Positions 33,525 through 42,726 of a DNA stretch of 64,000 nucleotides are shown here, piece by piece (position 1 is the stretch's first letter; every line of letters starts with the position of its first letter). A program made the translations under genes and the position numbers. The notes beneath the pieces were generated by a model. It saw nothing but the letters and a program-made list of their open reading frames with translations, was not told the origin of the DNA and did no database searches. Source of the stretch: Falsiroseomonas sp050563545 (GTDB lineage: Bacteria; Pseudomonadota; Alphaproteobacteria; Acetobacterales; Acetobacteraceae); the NCBI RefSeq assembly GCF_050563545.1, contig NZ_JBNXUM010000017.1, forward strand, positions 62,001-126,000. The letters are read 5' to 3'.

Positions 33525-35243
33525 ATGTCACGCCCGTTCCCTCCCCGTCGCGCGCTGCTGCTGGCGGCGGCCCTGCTCTCGGCCTGCGCCGCGGCCGGCG
33601 CGCCCGCCCCCGCCACCGCGCCCGGTGCGGCTACCACGACCGAGCCGCCCGGCGTGTTCGGGCCCTACCTCGCGGGCCGCTTCGCGCAGACCGAGACCGA
33701 CACCGCGACCGCCGCCGACCGGATGATCGAGGCGCTGCGCCTCGATCCCGAGCAGCCCGAGATCGTCACCCGCGCCTTCGTCGCGGCGCTGCTGGATGGC
33801 CGGCCCGAAGCGCTGCAGCTGGCCCGGCGCCTGCCCGACAACCAGGCGGCGCAACTCCTCCTGGTCGGATCGGAAGCGCAGGCCGGCCGCTGGGACCGGG
33901 CAGAGCAGCGCATCCGCGCCCTGCCGCGCCAGGGGCCGGCGGCGCTGCTGCAGCCCCTGCTGCTGGCCTGGACCCTGCAGGGCAAGGGCCAGACCGACCA
34001 GGCCGTCGCGGTGCTGCGCCCGCTGGCCGAAGGCGGGCGGCTGCGCGGCATCCACGCGCTCCATCTCGCCCTGATCCTGGACCAGGCCGGCCGCGGCCGC
34101 GACGCCGAGCGCTATGCCCGCATGGCGCTGGCGGAATCGCCCGAGGTCTCGCTGCGCCTGATCCAGCTCGCCGGCGGCGTCCTGGCGCGCAACGCGCGTG
34201 AGCAGGAGGCGCTGCGCCTCGCCGAACAGCTCGGCCGGGGCCTCGGCGATTTCGGAATCCTCGGCACGACGGAGGCCGCGCGCCGCGCGCTCTTCGCGCA
34301 GCGCGGCGTGTCCTCAGCTGTCGAGGGCATCGCGGAGGCCGAGCTCTCGCTCGCCGCCGCGCTGCGCGGGCAGGCGAATGGCGAGCCCGGGCTGATCCTG
34401 GCGCGGCTGTCGCTGCGCCTGCGCCCGAACTTCCCGCCGACCCTGCTGCTGATCGCCGAGATGTATGCCGACCAGCGCCATCCCGAGACGGCGATGGCGG
34501 TGTTGGAGACGATCCCCGCCGGCGATCCCGTCTCCCGCGTCGCCGCGCTGCGCCGCGCGCAGCTGCTCGATCGCAGCGAACGGACGGAGGACGCCGAGCG
34601 GCTGCTGCGCGAACTGGCGCGCGCCGTGCCGGAGGCGCCGCAATCCTATGCCCGGCTCGGCGACATCCTGCGCCAGCGCGGGCGCTATTCCGACGCGGCG
34701 GACGCCTACGACCAGGCCTATGATCGCGTGCAGGCGCCGGCGACCGATGTCTGGCCGCTGCTCTATGCCCGGGGGATCGCCAACGACCGCGCCGGGCGCT
34801 GGGCGCGGGCCGAGGCCGACTTCCAGCGCGCGCTGCAGCTCTCGCCCGAGCAGCCCTATGTCATGAACTACCTCGCCTACACATGGGTCGAGCGCGGCAC
34901 GAACCTGCAGGAAGCGCGGCGCATGCTGGAACGCGCCGTGGAGCTGCGGCCCAACGACGGCAACATCGTGGACAGCCTGGGCTGGGCGCTGTTCAAGCTG
35001 GGCGACATGCCCGGCGCGGTGCGCTGGATGGAGCGCGCGGTCGAGCTCGAGCCGCGCAACGCGGTGATCCTCGATCACCTCGGCGACGTCTACTGGGCGG
35101 TCGGCCGGCGCAACGAGGCGCGCTTCCAATGGCTGCGCGCGCTCCGCGCCGACCCCGAGGACGCCGACATCCCGAAGATCGAGGCGAAGCTGCGCAACGG
35201 CCTTCCGACGCCGCCCTCCGCCACAGCGCAGCGGAGTGACTGA
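33525..35243 (+). CDS. Tetratricopeptide-repeat lipoprotein
   Basis: A 572-residue lipoprotein: LLLAAALLSAC places the lipidated Cys at residue 21. The mature protein is almost all TPR helices, with clear repeats such as AERYARMALAESPEV, ARLGDILRQRGRYSDAADAYDQAY, AEADFQRALQLSPEQPYVMNYLAY and ARRMLERAVELRPNDGNIVDSLGW. It is presumably a scaffold in the cell envelope. The ispE gene begins 18 bp downstream with a GTG start, so the two are co-transcribed, a common alphaproteobacterial arrangement. No enzymatic domain is visible. Confidence 0.88.
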   Translation: MSRPFPPRRALLLAAALLSACAAAGAPAPATAPGAATTTEPPGVFGPYLAGRFAQTETDTATAADRMIEALRLDPEQPEIVTRAFVAALLDGRPEALQLARRLPDNQAAQLLLVGSEAQAGRWDRAEQRIRALPRQGPAALLQPLLLAWTLQGKGQTDQAVAVLRPLAEGGRLRGIHALHLALILDQAGRGRDAERYARMALAESPEVSLRLIQLAGGVLARNAREQEALRLAEQLGRGLGDFGILGTTEAARRALFAQRGVSSAVEGIAEAELSLAAALRGQANGEPGLILARLSLRLRPNFPPTLLLIAEMYADQRHPETAMAVLETIPAGDPVSRVAALRRAQLLDRSERTEDAERLLRELARAVPEAPQSYARLGDILRQRGRYSDAADAYDQAYDRVQAPATDVWPLLYARGIANDRAGRWARAEADFQRALQLSPEQPYVMNYLAYTWVERGTNLQEARRMLERAVELRPNDGNIVDSLGWALFKLGDMPGAVRWMERAVELEPRNAVILDHLGDVYWAVGRRNEARFQWLRALRADPEDADIPKIEAKLRNGLPTPPSATAQRSD

Positions 35244-35261
35244 GCGATCTCGCTGCCCCGC

Positions 35262-36116
35262 GTGATCACTCAGCCCGCCCCGGCCAAGGTCAACCTCTAT
35301 CTCCGCGTCACCGGCCGGCGCGCGGATGGCTACCACCTGCTCGACAGCCTCGCCGTCTTCGCCGAAGCCGGCGATGTGATCGCGGCGACGCCGCAGGAGG
35401 CGCTGACCCTGGCGCTGACCGGCCCGGAAGCCAAAGCGCTGCAGGCCGAGCCCGACAACCTCGTGCTCCGCGCCGCGCGCGCGCTGGCCGCCGCGACGGG
35501 CGCCACGGAGGGTGCGGCGATCACGCTCGACAAGCATCTGCCGATCGCGTCGGGGATCGGCGGCGGATCGGCAGACGCCGCCGCGGCGTTGCGCGCGCTG
35601 GATGCGCTCTGGGGCACGCGCTGCGGGACCGATGGGCTGCGCGCGGTCGCGGCCACGCTCGGCGCCGACGTCCCGGTCTGCGTGGAAAGCCGCGCGGTGC
35701 GCATGCAGGGCATCGGCGAGATCCTGTCCGACCCGCCGCCGCTGCCGCCCTTCGGCCTGCTGCTGGCGAACCCGCGCATCGCGCTGCCGACACCCTCGGT
35801 CTTCCGGGCGCGGCGCGGCGATTTCTCGGCGCCGTTGGAGATGCCCGCGCGGATCGCGGATGCCGCCGCGCTCGCGGACTGGCTGCGCCCGCTCGGCAAC
35901 GACCTGCAGGACGCCGCGATCTCGCTCTGCCCGACGATCGCCGAGGTGCTGGCCGCGATCGCCGCGCAGCCGGGCTGCCTGCTCGCACGGATCAGCGGTT
36001 CGGGCGCGACCTGCTTCGGGATCTTCGCCACCCCGGAGGAAGCGGCGCGCGCGGCAGCAGCACTGCACGAGGGATGGTGGCGTTGGGGCGGCGCTACCTG
36101 CCGAGCCATGCCCTGA
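35262..36116 (+). CDS. ispE: 4-diphosphocytidyl-2-C-methyl-D-erythritol kinase
   Basis: A 284-residue GHMP kinase of the non-mevalonate isoprenoid pathway; it phosphorylates CDP-methylerythritol. PAPAKVNLYLRVTGRRADGYH is the N-terminal substrate block, PIASGIGGGSADAAAAL is the ATP-binding GHMP loop, and ISGSGATCFGIF is motif 3. The start is GTG at 35262. Its 3' end overlaps the convergent aminotransferase gene at 36094-37275 by 23 bp. Together with ispH at 59442-60383, two MEP-pathway genes fall in this window. Confidence 0.95.
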   Translation: MITQPAPAKVNLYLRVTGRRADGYHLLDSLAVFAEAGDVIAATPQEALTLALTGPEAKALQAEPDNLVLRAARALAAATGATEGAAITLDKHLPIASGIGGGSADAAAALRALDALWGTRCGTDGLRAVAATLGADVPVCVESRAVRMQGIGEILSDPPPLPPFGLLLANPRIALPTPSVFRARRGDFSAPLEMPARIADAAALADWLRPLGNDLQDAAISLCPTIAEVLAAIAAQPGCLLARISGSGATCFGIFATPEEAARAAAALHEGWWRWGGATCRAMP

Positions 36117-37275
36117 GCCGCGCCGGCGCCTGCACGATCTCGGCTTCCCGCCCGCAATAGCTGAAGCGCATGAAACGGGCGCCGCGCTCCCGGTCGAAAT
36201 CGGAGCCTGTCGTCGCCGCGATCCCCGCGCCTTCCAGCATGCGCGCGCAGAAGCCGGCGCTGTCGTTCGTCAGCGCGCCGATGTCGCACCAGAGATAGAA
36301 GGCGCCGTCGGCCTGCGCGATGCGGTCGAAGCCGGCGGCGGGCAGGCCCGCCAGCAGCGCCGCGCGGGACCGCGCATAGGACGCCTTGTTGGCCTCCAGC
36401 TCCTCCGTGCAGTCAAAGGCCGCCTCGGCGGCGACCTGCGCGACATGGGGTGCGGAGATGAACATGTTCTGCGCCAGGCATTCGACCGGGCGCACCAGGT
36501 CCTCGGGCAGGACCAGCCATCCGATGCGCCAGCCCGTCATGCTGAAATACTTGCTGAAGCTGTTCACCACGACGGCGCTGTCGCTGAAGGAAGCGGCCGT
36601 GCTCTCCGCGACGGTGCCCCAGGTCAGGCCGTGGTAGATCTCGTCCGAGATCAGCCGCACACCGCTCGCGTGGCACCAGCGCGCGATGGCCGACAAGTCC
36701 TCGGGCGGCAGCATGGTGCCGGCGGGGTTGGACGGGCTCGCCACGATCAGCCCCGCAGGGCGGGGATCCAGCTTCTCCAGCATCGCCATGGTGGGCTGGA
36801 ACCGCGTCGAGGCATCGCAGGGCAGCAGCTGCGGCACCATCCCGAGCGCGGTCAGTATATTGGCGTAGGGCGGGTAGAAGGGCGAGGCCATGGCGACGCG
36901 ATCGCCCGGATCAAAGGCCGCGAGGAAGGCCAGCGGGAAGGCGCCCGAGGCGCCGACCGTCACGGCGATGCGCGATTTCGCGACCGCGACGCCGTATTTC
37001 TCGGCGTAATGCCGCGCGATGCGCGCGCGCAGCGAGGCGATGCCGAGCGCCTCGGTGTAGCCCATCGGCGCGCCGGCCTGCAGTGCGCGGATCGCGGCCT
37101 CGGCCGCCCCGCGCGGCGCGCCGGTGCCGGGCTGGCCGACCTCCATGCGGAGGATGCCCAGGGAATCGGGATACGCGCCGGGCGGCAGCGACGCCGCGCG
37201 CGCATTGGCGGCGGCGATCACGTCCATCACGAGGAAGGGCGGCGCCGCCGCGCCGCGCCCGACCTTGAGCGCCAT
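36094..37275 (-). CDS. Fold-type I PLP aminotransferase
   Basis: A 393-residue class I/II aminotransferase. MEVGQPGTGAPRGAAEA and MGYTEALGIASLRARIARHY are typical of aspartate/alanine-type enzymes; SPSNPAGTML and DEIYHGLTW contact PLP; the catalytic lysine is in NSFSKYFSMTGWRIGW. Its ATG overlaps the stop of the GGT-like gene by 1 bp (TGATG), so the two are coupled. The pairing of a gamma-glutamyltransferase-like protein and an aminotransferase suggests amino-acid or glutathione-derived substrates, but this is inference. Confidence 0.9.
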   Translation of the reverse strand: MALKVGRGAAAPPFLVMDVIAAANARAASLPPGAYPDSLGILRMEVGQPGTGAPRGAAEAAIRALQAGAPMGYTEALGIASLRARIARHYAEKYGVAVAKSRIAVTVGASGAFPLAFLAAFDPGDRVAMASPFYPPYANILTALGMVPQLLPCDASTRFQPTMAMLEKLDPRPAGLIVASPSNPAGTMLPPEDLSAIARWCHASGVRLISDEIYHGLTWGTVAESTAASFSDSAVVVNSFSKYFSMTGWRIGWLVLPEDLVRPVECLAQNMFISAPHVAQVAAEAAFDCTEELEANKASYARSRAALLAGLPAAGFDRIAQADGAFYLWCDIGALTNDSAGFCARMLEGAGIAATTGSDFDRERGARFMRFSYCGREAEIVQAPARLRAWLGR

Positions 37276-38672
37276 CAGCGATCGGAGCCGACGGCCAGCC
37301 CCGACCCGCGCGGATCGGCCGAGGCGGCGCAGGCCTCCGGCGCGCCGGGGAGGTAGCGCAGGCAGCCCACCGCGACGGCGCGGCCGGGTTCCGGGACGGC
37401 GCGCACGGCGTTGGTGGCGTCCTGGCCGCGCAGCATGGCGGCCATCGGCACCGCGACGGCTGCCGCCGCCATCTCCTGCCCGCTGCCCGCGACGGCGGCA
37501 CGGAAGGCGCGGAGATTGGCGTTGTGCGCGACCGCCGCCGACAGCAGCGGCGGCGTGACGCGGCCGATATTCGGCGCCGCGGCCAGCACCATGCCCGTCC
37601 CCGGCGCGACGCGCCCGGTGCCGAAAAGGTTGTTCATGGTGAAGGCGCAGGACACCGCCATGCCTTCCCGGTCCACTGCGACCAGTCCGGTCGAGGCCGG
37701 CAGCGTGGCCCCGCCGGCGGGACCGGCCTGCGGGTTGCCATCGTTGAAGGCCGCGGCCGCCGCGCCGCGATCGGTGGCGGACAGGAAGGACACGACGTCG
37801 TTGCCGACACGCACCTGCTGCGGCGCGACGACCTGGCCGACCGAGGCGCGGAGATCGGCCACCGTCAGCCCGCCGCCGGCCGTGGCCGAGGTCTCCTCGA
37901 GCCGCCGCGCCAGGCCGCCCTGGTACATGTCGCCGATGCCCGAGGTGCGCAGCGTCGCGAAGGTCGCGGCCAGGTCGCCCTGCACCAGCCGGGCACCGGT
38001 GGTCAGCGGCTGGCCGTTCGGCCCGGCGAAGATCGCCTGCGACCAGGGGTCGGCGAACAGCGGGCCGGCGACCGCGGCGAGGTCGGTGGCCAGCGCGTTG
38101 CTGACCTCCACGCCGAAGCGCGCGGCCTGCTCGGCCGGGCCGACCGCCTGCTCGAAGGGGAGCCGCCCGCCGCGGGTGTGCAGCAGGAAGAGCCCGCGCG
38201 CCATCATCGGCACCGCGGCAGGGCGATCCGCATCGGCCGGCACGCTCGACCGCGCGCCGGGGGGGAAGACGATCGCCTCCGTGCCGGCGCGGCGCGGGTT
38301 GAACATCAGGCAGGCCCCGCCCCCGCCAAGCCCGGCCCGGGAGGGCAGCGTGACCGTCATCATGAAGCCCGCCGCGGCGGCGGCATCCGCCGCCGTGCCG
38401 CCGGCCGAGAGCACGTTGCGGGCCGCCAGCGCCGCACGGGGCTCCTCCGCCACGACATAGCCGAGGAAGCCGCGGACGAAGCCCTCGGCGCCGGCCGGCG
38501 GGCCGGAACTGCCGCCGAGGAAATTGCCGACGGCGGTGGTGGCGCTGTTGATGGTGCTGCAGCCCGGCAGGGCCAGCATCAGCGCGAGGCCGGCCGCCGG
38601 GACCAGGCGCCGTCGCGTGCCCGTGGCCCGGCCGCTGCCATGCCGGCCGTTGCTATGCGCGCTGCGCCCCAT
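37275..38672 (-). CDS. Gamma-glutamyltransferase-like lipoprotein, divergent active site
   Basis: A 465-residue exported member of the GGT family. The lipobox ALPGC gives a lipidated Cys at residue 38. AARNVLSAGGTAADAAAAAGFMMTVTLPSRAGLGGGGACL is the family N-terminal block. At the processing site the classical TTHxSVVD reads STGLVAVDREG, so the nucleophile Thr position is Ser and the adjacent positions are altered; the length is also shorter than the usual 550-580. It may be an inactive or altered-specificity member. ATG 38672 is supported by the signal sequence. It is translationally coupled to the downstream aminotransferase. Confidence 0.78.
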   Translation of the reverse strand: MGRSAHSNGRHGSGRATGTRRRLVPAAGLALMLALPGCSTINSATTAVGNFLGGSSGPPAGAEGFVRGFLGYVVAEEPRAALAARNVLSAGGTAADAAAAAGFMMTVTLPSRAGLGGGGACLMFNPRRAGTEAIVFPPGARSSVPADADRPAAVPMMARGLFLLHTRGGRLPFEQAVGPAEQAARFGVEVSNALATDLAAVAGPLFADPWSQAIFAGPNGQPLTTGARLVQGDLAATFATLRTSGIGDMYQGGLARRLEETSATAGGGLTVADLRASVGQVVAPQQVRVGNDVVSFLSATDRGAAAAAFNDGNPQAGPAGGATLPASTGLVAVDREGMAVSCAFTMNNLFGTGRVAPGTGMVLAAAPNIGRVTPPLLSAAVAHNANLRAFRAAVAGSGQEMAAAAVAVPMAAMLRGQDATNAVRAVPEPGRAVAVGCLRYLPGAPEACAASADPRGSGLAVGSDR

Positions 38673-38847
38673 CCTGCCCCTGCCCTCGCACCCGGCGCCG
38701 CGCACGCCCGCCGGGCGGCCGGGTCGCCTCACGCACGTCCAGATCGCGGGGATAACCGCATCCGGAGGAGCGGGCAACCGCGCCCCCCGGCGCGCCCACG
38801 CCGGCGCGGGCCTTGCGCCCGCGCGCGGGAGCCCACATGACCACGGC

Positions 38848-39603
38848 ATGCGCAAGCTCCCCGCCCTGCTGCTCCTGCTCGTCCTGCTGCCGATGGCCGT
38901 CCCGGCCGCGGCGCAATCCGCCTTCACCGAGGCGCAGCGATCGGAGATCGTGGAGATCCTCCGCCGCGCGCTGCGCGAGGACCCGTCCATCCTGCGCGAA
39001 GCCCTGACGGGACTCGACGCGGCGGACCAGCGCGCGCGGGCGGGGGCGCAGCGGGACGCGATCCGGGCCAATGCCGGCGCGCTCTTCTCGGACGCCGCCG
39101 ACCCCGTGCGCGGCAACCCGCGCGGAGACGTCACGATCGTCGAGTTCTTCGACGCGCGCTGCCCGTATTGCAAGCAGATGCAGCCCGCGATGGACGCGCT
39201 GCTGCGGCGCGACCCGAACATCCGGGTCGTGATGAAGGACCTGCCGATCCTGGGGCCGAGCAGCGTGGTCGCGGCACGCGCGCTGCTGGCCGCCCACCGG
39301 CAGGGCCGCTACGCCGCCTACTACGACGCGCTGATAGCGCTGCGCGGCGAACCGACGGAGGCCGTGCTGCGCGAACAGGCGCAGCGCGTGGGCCTGGACT
39401 GGAACCGGCTGCGGCGCGACATGGACGACCCCACGATAGCGCAGCGCATCGAGGCCAATCTGCGCCTGGCGCAGGCGCTCGGCGTGGACGGCACGCCGGC
39501 GCTGGTGATCGGACCCGATGCGAATGCGGCGCAGCTCGTGCCCGGCGCTCTCGAACTGGCGCAGCTCGAGCGCATGGTCTCGCAGGCGCGCGCGTCACGC
39601 TGA
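38848..39603 (+). CDS. DsbA-family periplasmic thiol oxidoreductase
   Basis: A 251-residue exported thioredoxin-fold protein. Signal peptide MRKLPALLLLLVLLPMAVPAAAQ is followed by a helical N-terminal segment of about 60 residues, then FFDARCPYCKQM with active cysteines C105 and C108, and a cis-Pro loop GVDGTPAL. The order and N-terminal extension match DsbA-like proteins of the Com1/ScsC group that act as disulfide oxidases or isomerases. It is divergent from the GGT-like gene at 37275-38672. ATG 38848 is the only start that gives a signal peptide. Confidence 0.9.
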   Translation: MRKLPALLLLLVLLPMAVPAAAQSAFTEAQRSEIVEILRRALREDPSILREALTGLDAADQRARAGAQRDAIRANAGALFSDAADPVRGNPRGDVTIVEFFDARCPYCKQMQPAMDALLRRDPNIRVVMKDLPILGPSSVVAARALLAAHRQGRYAAYYDALIALRGEPTEAVLREQAQRVGLDWNRLRRDMDDPTIAQRIEANLRLAQALGVDGTPALVIGPDANAAQLVPGALELAQLERMVSQARASR

Positions 39604-39615
39604 CCGGGACACGGA

Positions 39616-39643
39616 TTGCGCCCCGGTCGCCGCGGGCTACACT
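39616..39643 (+). promoter_or_regulatory. Candidate promoter upstream of the aspartoacylase-like gene
   Basis: TTGCGC (39616-39621) and TACACT (39638-39643) are separated by 16 bp, giving a leader of about 93 nt before 39743. The match is moderate. Confidence 0.4.
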
Positions 39644-39700
39644 GCCGTAGCACGGGAGCACGCGGGATGCGGGCGAGACGCGACGCAACGGAAGGGCCGA

Positions 39701-39716
39701 CGCGGCATATGCCGCG
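39701..39716. repeat. 16-bp perfect palindrome in the aspartoacylase-like leader
   Basis: CGCGGCATATGCCGCG is fully self-complementary and lies 27-42 bp before the ATG at 39743, downstream of the candidate promoter. It could be an operator for a dimeric regulator or an mRNA stem, but no regulator gene is adjacent. Confidence 0.5.
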
Positions 39717-39742
39717 CGCGTCCCCGCGTCGTGACGCCTGAC

Positions 39743-40702
39743 ATGCTGCCGGAGGTCCCCGTACCGCTGGCGCCGCCGCGGCTGGAGGTGCGGCTGCCGC
39801 TGCCCGACGTCGCGGCCTGGCGGCAGGGGAACACCGGCATCGAGGGCGCCTGGAGCTTCGCCTCGGCGATGCCGGGACCGCATCTCCTCGTCACCGCGCT
39901 TGTGCATGGCAACGAGATCGCGGGCGCGCTGCTGCTGGCGCGCTGGCTCGCGGAAGGCGTGCGCCCCCGGCGGGGGCGGCTGACGCTGTGCTTCGCCAAC
40001 CTCGCGGCCTTCGAGCGCTTCGACCGCGCCGATCCCACGGCGAGCCGCTTCGTGGACGAGGATCTGAACCGCGTCTGGGCCGAGGACATGCTGGCGGGAT
40101 CGCGCCGGTCGGTGGAGCTGGACCGCGCGCGGGCGCTGCTGCCGCTGGTGCGCGACGCCGACGTGCTGCTCGACCTGCATTCCATGCTCTGGCCGTCGGA
40201 TCCGCTGATGATCGCGGGGCCTGGCGCGGCGCGGGAGCTCGGGCGGATGCTCGGGACGCCGGCCGTCGTGGTGTGCGACGAAGGCCATGCGGCGGGGATG
40301 CGCATGATCGACCATGCGCGCTTCGCTGGCGGCGCGAGCGCGCTGCTGGTCGAGGCCGGGCCGCATTGGCAGCCCGAGACGCTGGCGCAGATGGAGGTGA
40401 CGGCGGCACGGCTGCTGCGCGGCCTCGACATGGCCGAGCCGGGCGCGCCGTTGCCGCCCAACCTGCCGACGCCGCCCGGCCGGATCGCCAGGGTGACGCG
40501 GACCGTGACCGCGCAGGGCAGCGACTTCGCCTTCCTGCGGGAGTTCCGCGGCGGTGACGTGATCGCCCGGCGCAACACGCTGATCGCACTCGACGGCGAG
40601 ATCGAGATCCGCACGCCGCATGACGACTGCCTGCTCGTGATGCCGAGCCCCCGCGCGATGCGCGGACATACCGCGGTCCGCCTGGCGAGGTTCGAGGCAT
40701 AG
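39743..40702 (+). CDS. Succinylglutamate desuccinylase/aspartoacylase-family zinc hydrolase
   Basis: A 319-residue metallo-carboxypeptidase-fold enzyme. ALVHGNEIAGALLL supplies His and Glu zinc ligands, FVDEDLNRVW is the family block, and LLDLHSM supplies the third ligand. The C-terminal part has the beta-rich domain common to these enzymes. Substrate could be an N-acyl amino acid, but the ligand-specific residues do not allow a choice. A GTG 12 bp upstream (39731) is an alternative start. Confidence 0.85.
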   Translation: MLPEVPVPLAPPRLEVRLPLPDVAAWRQGNTGIEGAWSFASAMPGPHLLVTALVHGNEIAGALLLARWLAEGVRPRRGRLTLCFANLAAFERFDRADPTASRFVDEDLNRVWAEDMLAGSRRSVELDRARALLPLVRDADVLLDLHSMLWPSDPLMIAGPGAARELGRMLGTPAVVVCDEGHAAGMRMIDHARFAGGASALLVEAGPHWQPETLAQMEVTAARLLRGLDMAEPGAPLPPNLPTPPGRIARVTRTVTAQGSDFAFLREFRGGDVIARRNTLIALDGEIEIRTPHDDCLLVMPSPRAMRGHTAVRLARFEA

Positions 40703-40735
40703 AGCACTCCCGGCGGCCTACCCCCTCGGGAAGCG

Positions 40736-41497
40736 TCAGACCGGCGGCTCGCCCTGCACGGGCTTGCCGCCGACCGCACGCAGCAGCGTGGTGATGTCGC
40801 GCGCCGCAGCCTCGGCCGCCTCGGCGTCGGCGCCCTTCGCCACCAGCGCGACGCCCCCGCCGCCCATGCGGTAATAGGGGTAGCTGCCGATATCGAGCGC
40901 CGGCCAGCGCGCCTGGATCGCCGCCAGCCCCTCCGCGATCCGGCCTTCCATCACGCCGTCGGCGTGCACGGTGCGCGACGCGATGGGCGGGCCGCCCTGC
41001 AGGCTCGGCGCCAGGCTCTCGAACATCGCCTGCATGATGCGCGGGACGCCGGCCAGCACATGGACGTTGCCGATGGTGAAGCCCGGGGCGATGGAGATCG
41101 CGTTGTCGATCAGTTCCGCGCCGCGCGGCATGGTCGCCATGCGCTGGCGCGCGGCGTTGAACTCGCCGGGCTTGTAGTGCCGCTCGAGCCGCCCCCAGGC
41201 CTCCGGGTGGGGCTCCCATGGCACGCCGAAGGCCTCGGCGATGCATTCGCTCGTGATGTCGTCATGGGTGGGGCCGATCCCGCCCGTGGTGAAGACGTGG
41301 TCGAACCTGGCGCGCACCTCGTTCACCGTCGCGACGATCGTCGCACGGACGTCGGGGATGACACGGACCTCGCGCAGCGGGATGCCGATCGCGCCGAGAC
41401 GGGTCGCGAGGAACTGGATGTTGGCGTCGCGCGTGCGGCCCGAGAGCACCTCGTTGCCGATCACGAGCAGGCAGGCGGTTGGGTTCCGCTGTGTCAT
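40736..41497 (-). CDS. CinA-like molybdopterin-binding domain protein (COG1058)
   Basis: A 253-residue protein with a single MoCF_biosynth-type domain. VIGNEVLSGRTRDANIQFLATRL, FTTGGIGPTHDDIT and GVPRIM are the hallmark segments. The C-terminal NMN-deamidase domain of full-length CinA is absent, so this is the stand-alone form that resembles the nicotinamide-nucleotide pyrophosphatase-like half. Physiological role unsettled. It is 25 bp downstream of the GNAT-NUDIX gene on the same strand. Confidence 0.88.
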   Translation of the reverse strand: MTQRNPTACLLVIGNEVLSGRTRDANIQFLATRLGAIGIPLREVRVIPDVRATIVATVNEVRARFDHVFTTGGIGPTHDDITSECIAEAFGVPWEPHPEAWGRLERHYKPGEFNAARQRMATMPRGAELIDNAISIAPGFTIGNVHVLAGVPRIMQAMFESLAPSLQGGPPIASRTVHADGVMEGRIAEGLAAIQARWPALDIGSYPYYRMGGGGVALVAKGADAEAAEAAARDITTLLRAVGGKPVQGEPPV

Positions 41498-41522
41498 CGG
41501 CCCTCCGTGTCTGCGCCGAAGG

Positions 41523-42566
41523 TTACAGGAAATCCCTGAGCAGCGCGACCAGCGGCTTGTCCGCCGGCGGCATCGGATAGTCCGCCAGCTTCTGCGGGCG
41601 CACCCAGGCCAGCGCCTGGCCCTCCACCGGCGTCGGCTGGCCCGACCATCGGCGGCAAAGGAACAGCGGCATCAGCAGGTGGAAATTCTCGTAGCCGTGG
41701 GAGGCGAAGGCGAAGGGGGCGAGGCAGCTTTCCGCGACGTCAATCGCCAGCTCCTCCTTCAGCTCGCGGATCAGCGCGACCTCCGGCGTCTCGCCGGGAT
41801 GCACCTTGCCGCCCGGAAACTCCCAGAGGCCGGCCAGCGCCTTGCCCTCGGGCCGGCGGGCCAGCAGGACGCGGCCATCCCCGTCGATGAGCGCCACGGC
41901 GGAGACGAGCACGATGCGCTTGCCCTCCGGCGCCGCCTCCCGCACGGGGGCGGCGGGCGCGGGCGGCGGGGCATTCGCCGGCAGGTCGGCGCGCGTCATC
42001 TCGAACAGCGCGACCGGCATGGCGCCGCCACGCGAGAGGAAGTCCTGCGCGCCCTCGCCGATTTCGCGGAAGCCGATGCGCGCGAGCAGCTTCCGGCTGC
42101 GCGCGTTCTCCAGCAGGGCGGAAGCGACCAGCTTCCGGATGTCGAGATGCGCGAGCGCCCAGCGCGAGAGCCGCGCCGCGGCCTCCGGCCCCACCCCGTG
42201 GCCCCAGAATCTCCGTCCGACCCAGTAGCCGAGCTCAGCCTGCTTCGCACCAGCGTCGAGCGTCAGGCCGACGCAGCCGACCAGGACCTCCTTCTCCTCC
42301 GCGGTGCCGGCCGCCTCGACGCCGACGATCGCCAGGTGCCAGGCGCGGCCTTCCTCCATCATCGCATGGGTGGAGGCGATCCACTCATCCGCGAGTTCGC
42401 GCGGATAGGGGAAGGGCACGCGGGCGAGCGTCTTGGCGACTTCCCAGTCGTTGACCAGGCGGTGGAGGTCGGCGGCATCCGCGGCGCGCAGCGGGCGGAG
42501 CGTCAGGCGCTCGGTGCGCAGCGCCTCGAAGGGCGGGGGGGCGAGCGGGTCGTGCGTATCGGTCAG
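41523..42566 (-). CDS. GNAT acetyltransferase - NUDIX hydrolase fusion, probable CTG start
   Basis: A fused protein of about 347 residues. The first roughly 185 residues are a RimJ/RimL-type acetyltransferase (LRTERLTLRPLRAADAADLHRL, then YWVGRRFWGHGVGPEAAARL for acetyl-CoA); the remainder is a MutT-type NUDIX domain with GGKVHPGETPEVALIREL and KEEL, likely hydrolysing oxidised dNTPs. The coding frame extends beyond the first GTG (42419), which would remove the start of the acetyltransferase fold. Between the upstream in-frame TGA and the conserved sequence there is no ATG, GTG or TTG; the only near-cognate is CTG at 42566, giving (M)TDTHDPLAPP. I therefore propose a CTG start. A sequencing or assembly error is the alternative. 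Confidence 0.75.
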   Translation of the reverse strand: MTDTHDPLAPPPFEALRTERLTLRPLRAADAADLHRLVNDWEVAKTLARVPFPYPRELADEWIASTHAMMEEGRAWHLAIVGVEAAGTAEEKEVLVGCVGLTLDAGAKQAELGYWVGRRFWGHGVGPEAAARLSRWALAHLDIRKLVASALLENARSRKLLARIGFREIGEGAQDFLSRGGAMPVALFEMTRADLPANAPPPAPAAPVREAAPEGKRIVLVSAVALIDGDGRVLLARRPEGKALAGLWEFPGGKVHPGETPEVALIRELKEELAIDVAESCLAPFAFASHGYENFHLLMPLFLCRRWSGQPTPVEGQALAWVRPQKLADYPMPPADKPLVALLRDFL

Positions 42567-42726
42567 GACAAATCCGCCCCGTCAATGCAGATGCCTCGCC
42601 GCGGCGCGAATCCCGCCCCTGGCGTGCGCCGTCATACCGGATGGCCGGCACGGGGGTAAGGCGGCGGCCCGCGCGGTCGCGGTCGATTGCCGCGCGCTGC
42701 GCTCAGCGCGCCACGCCGCGGCGCGA

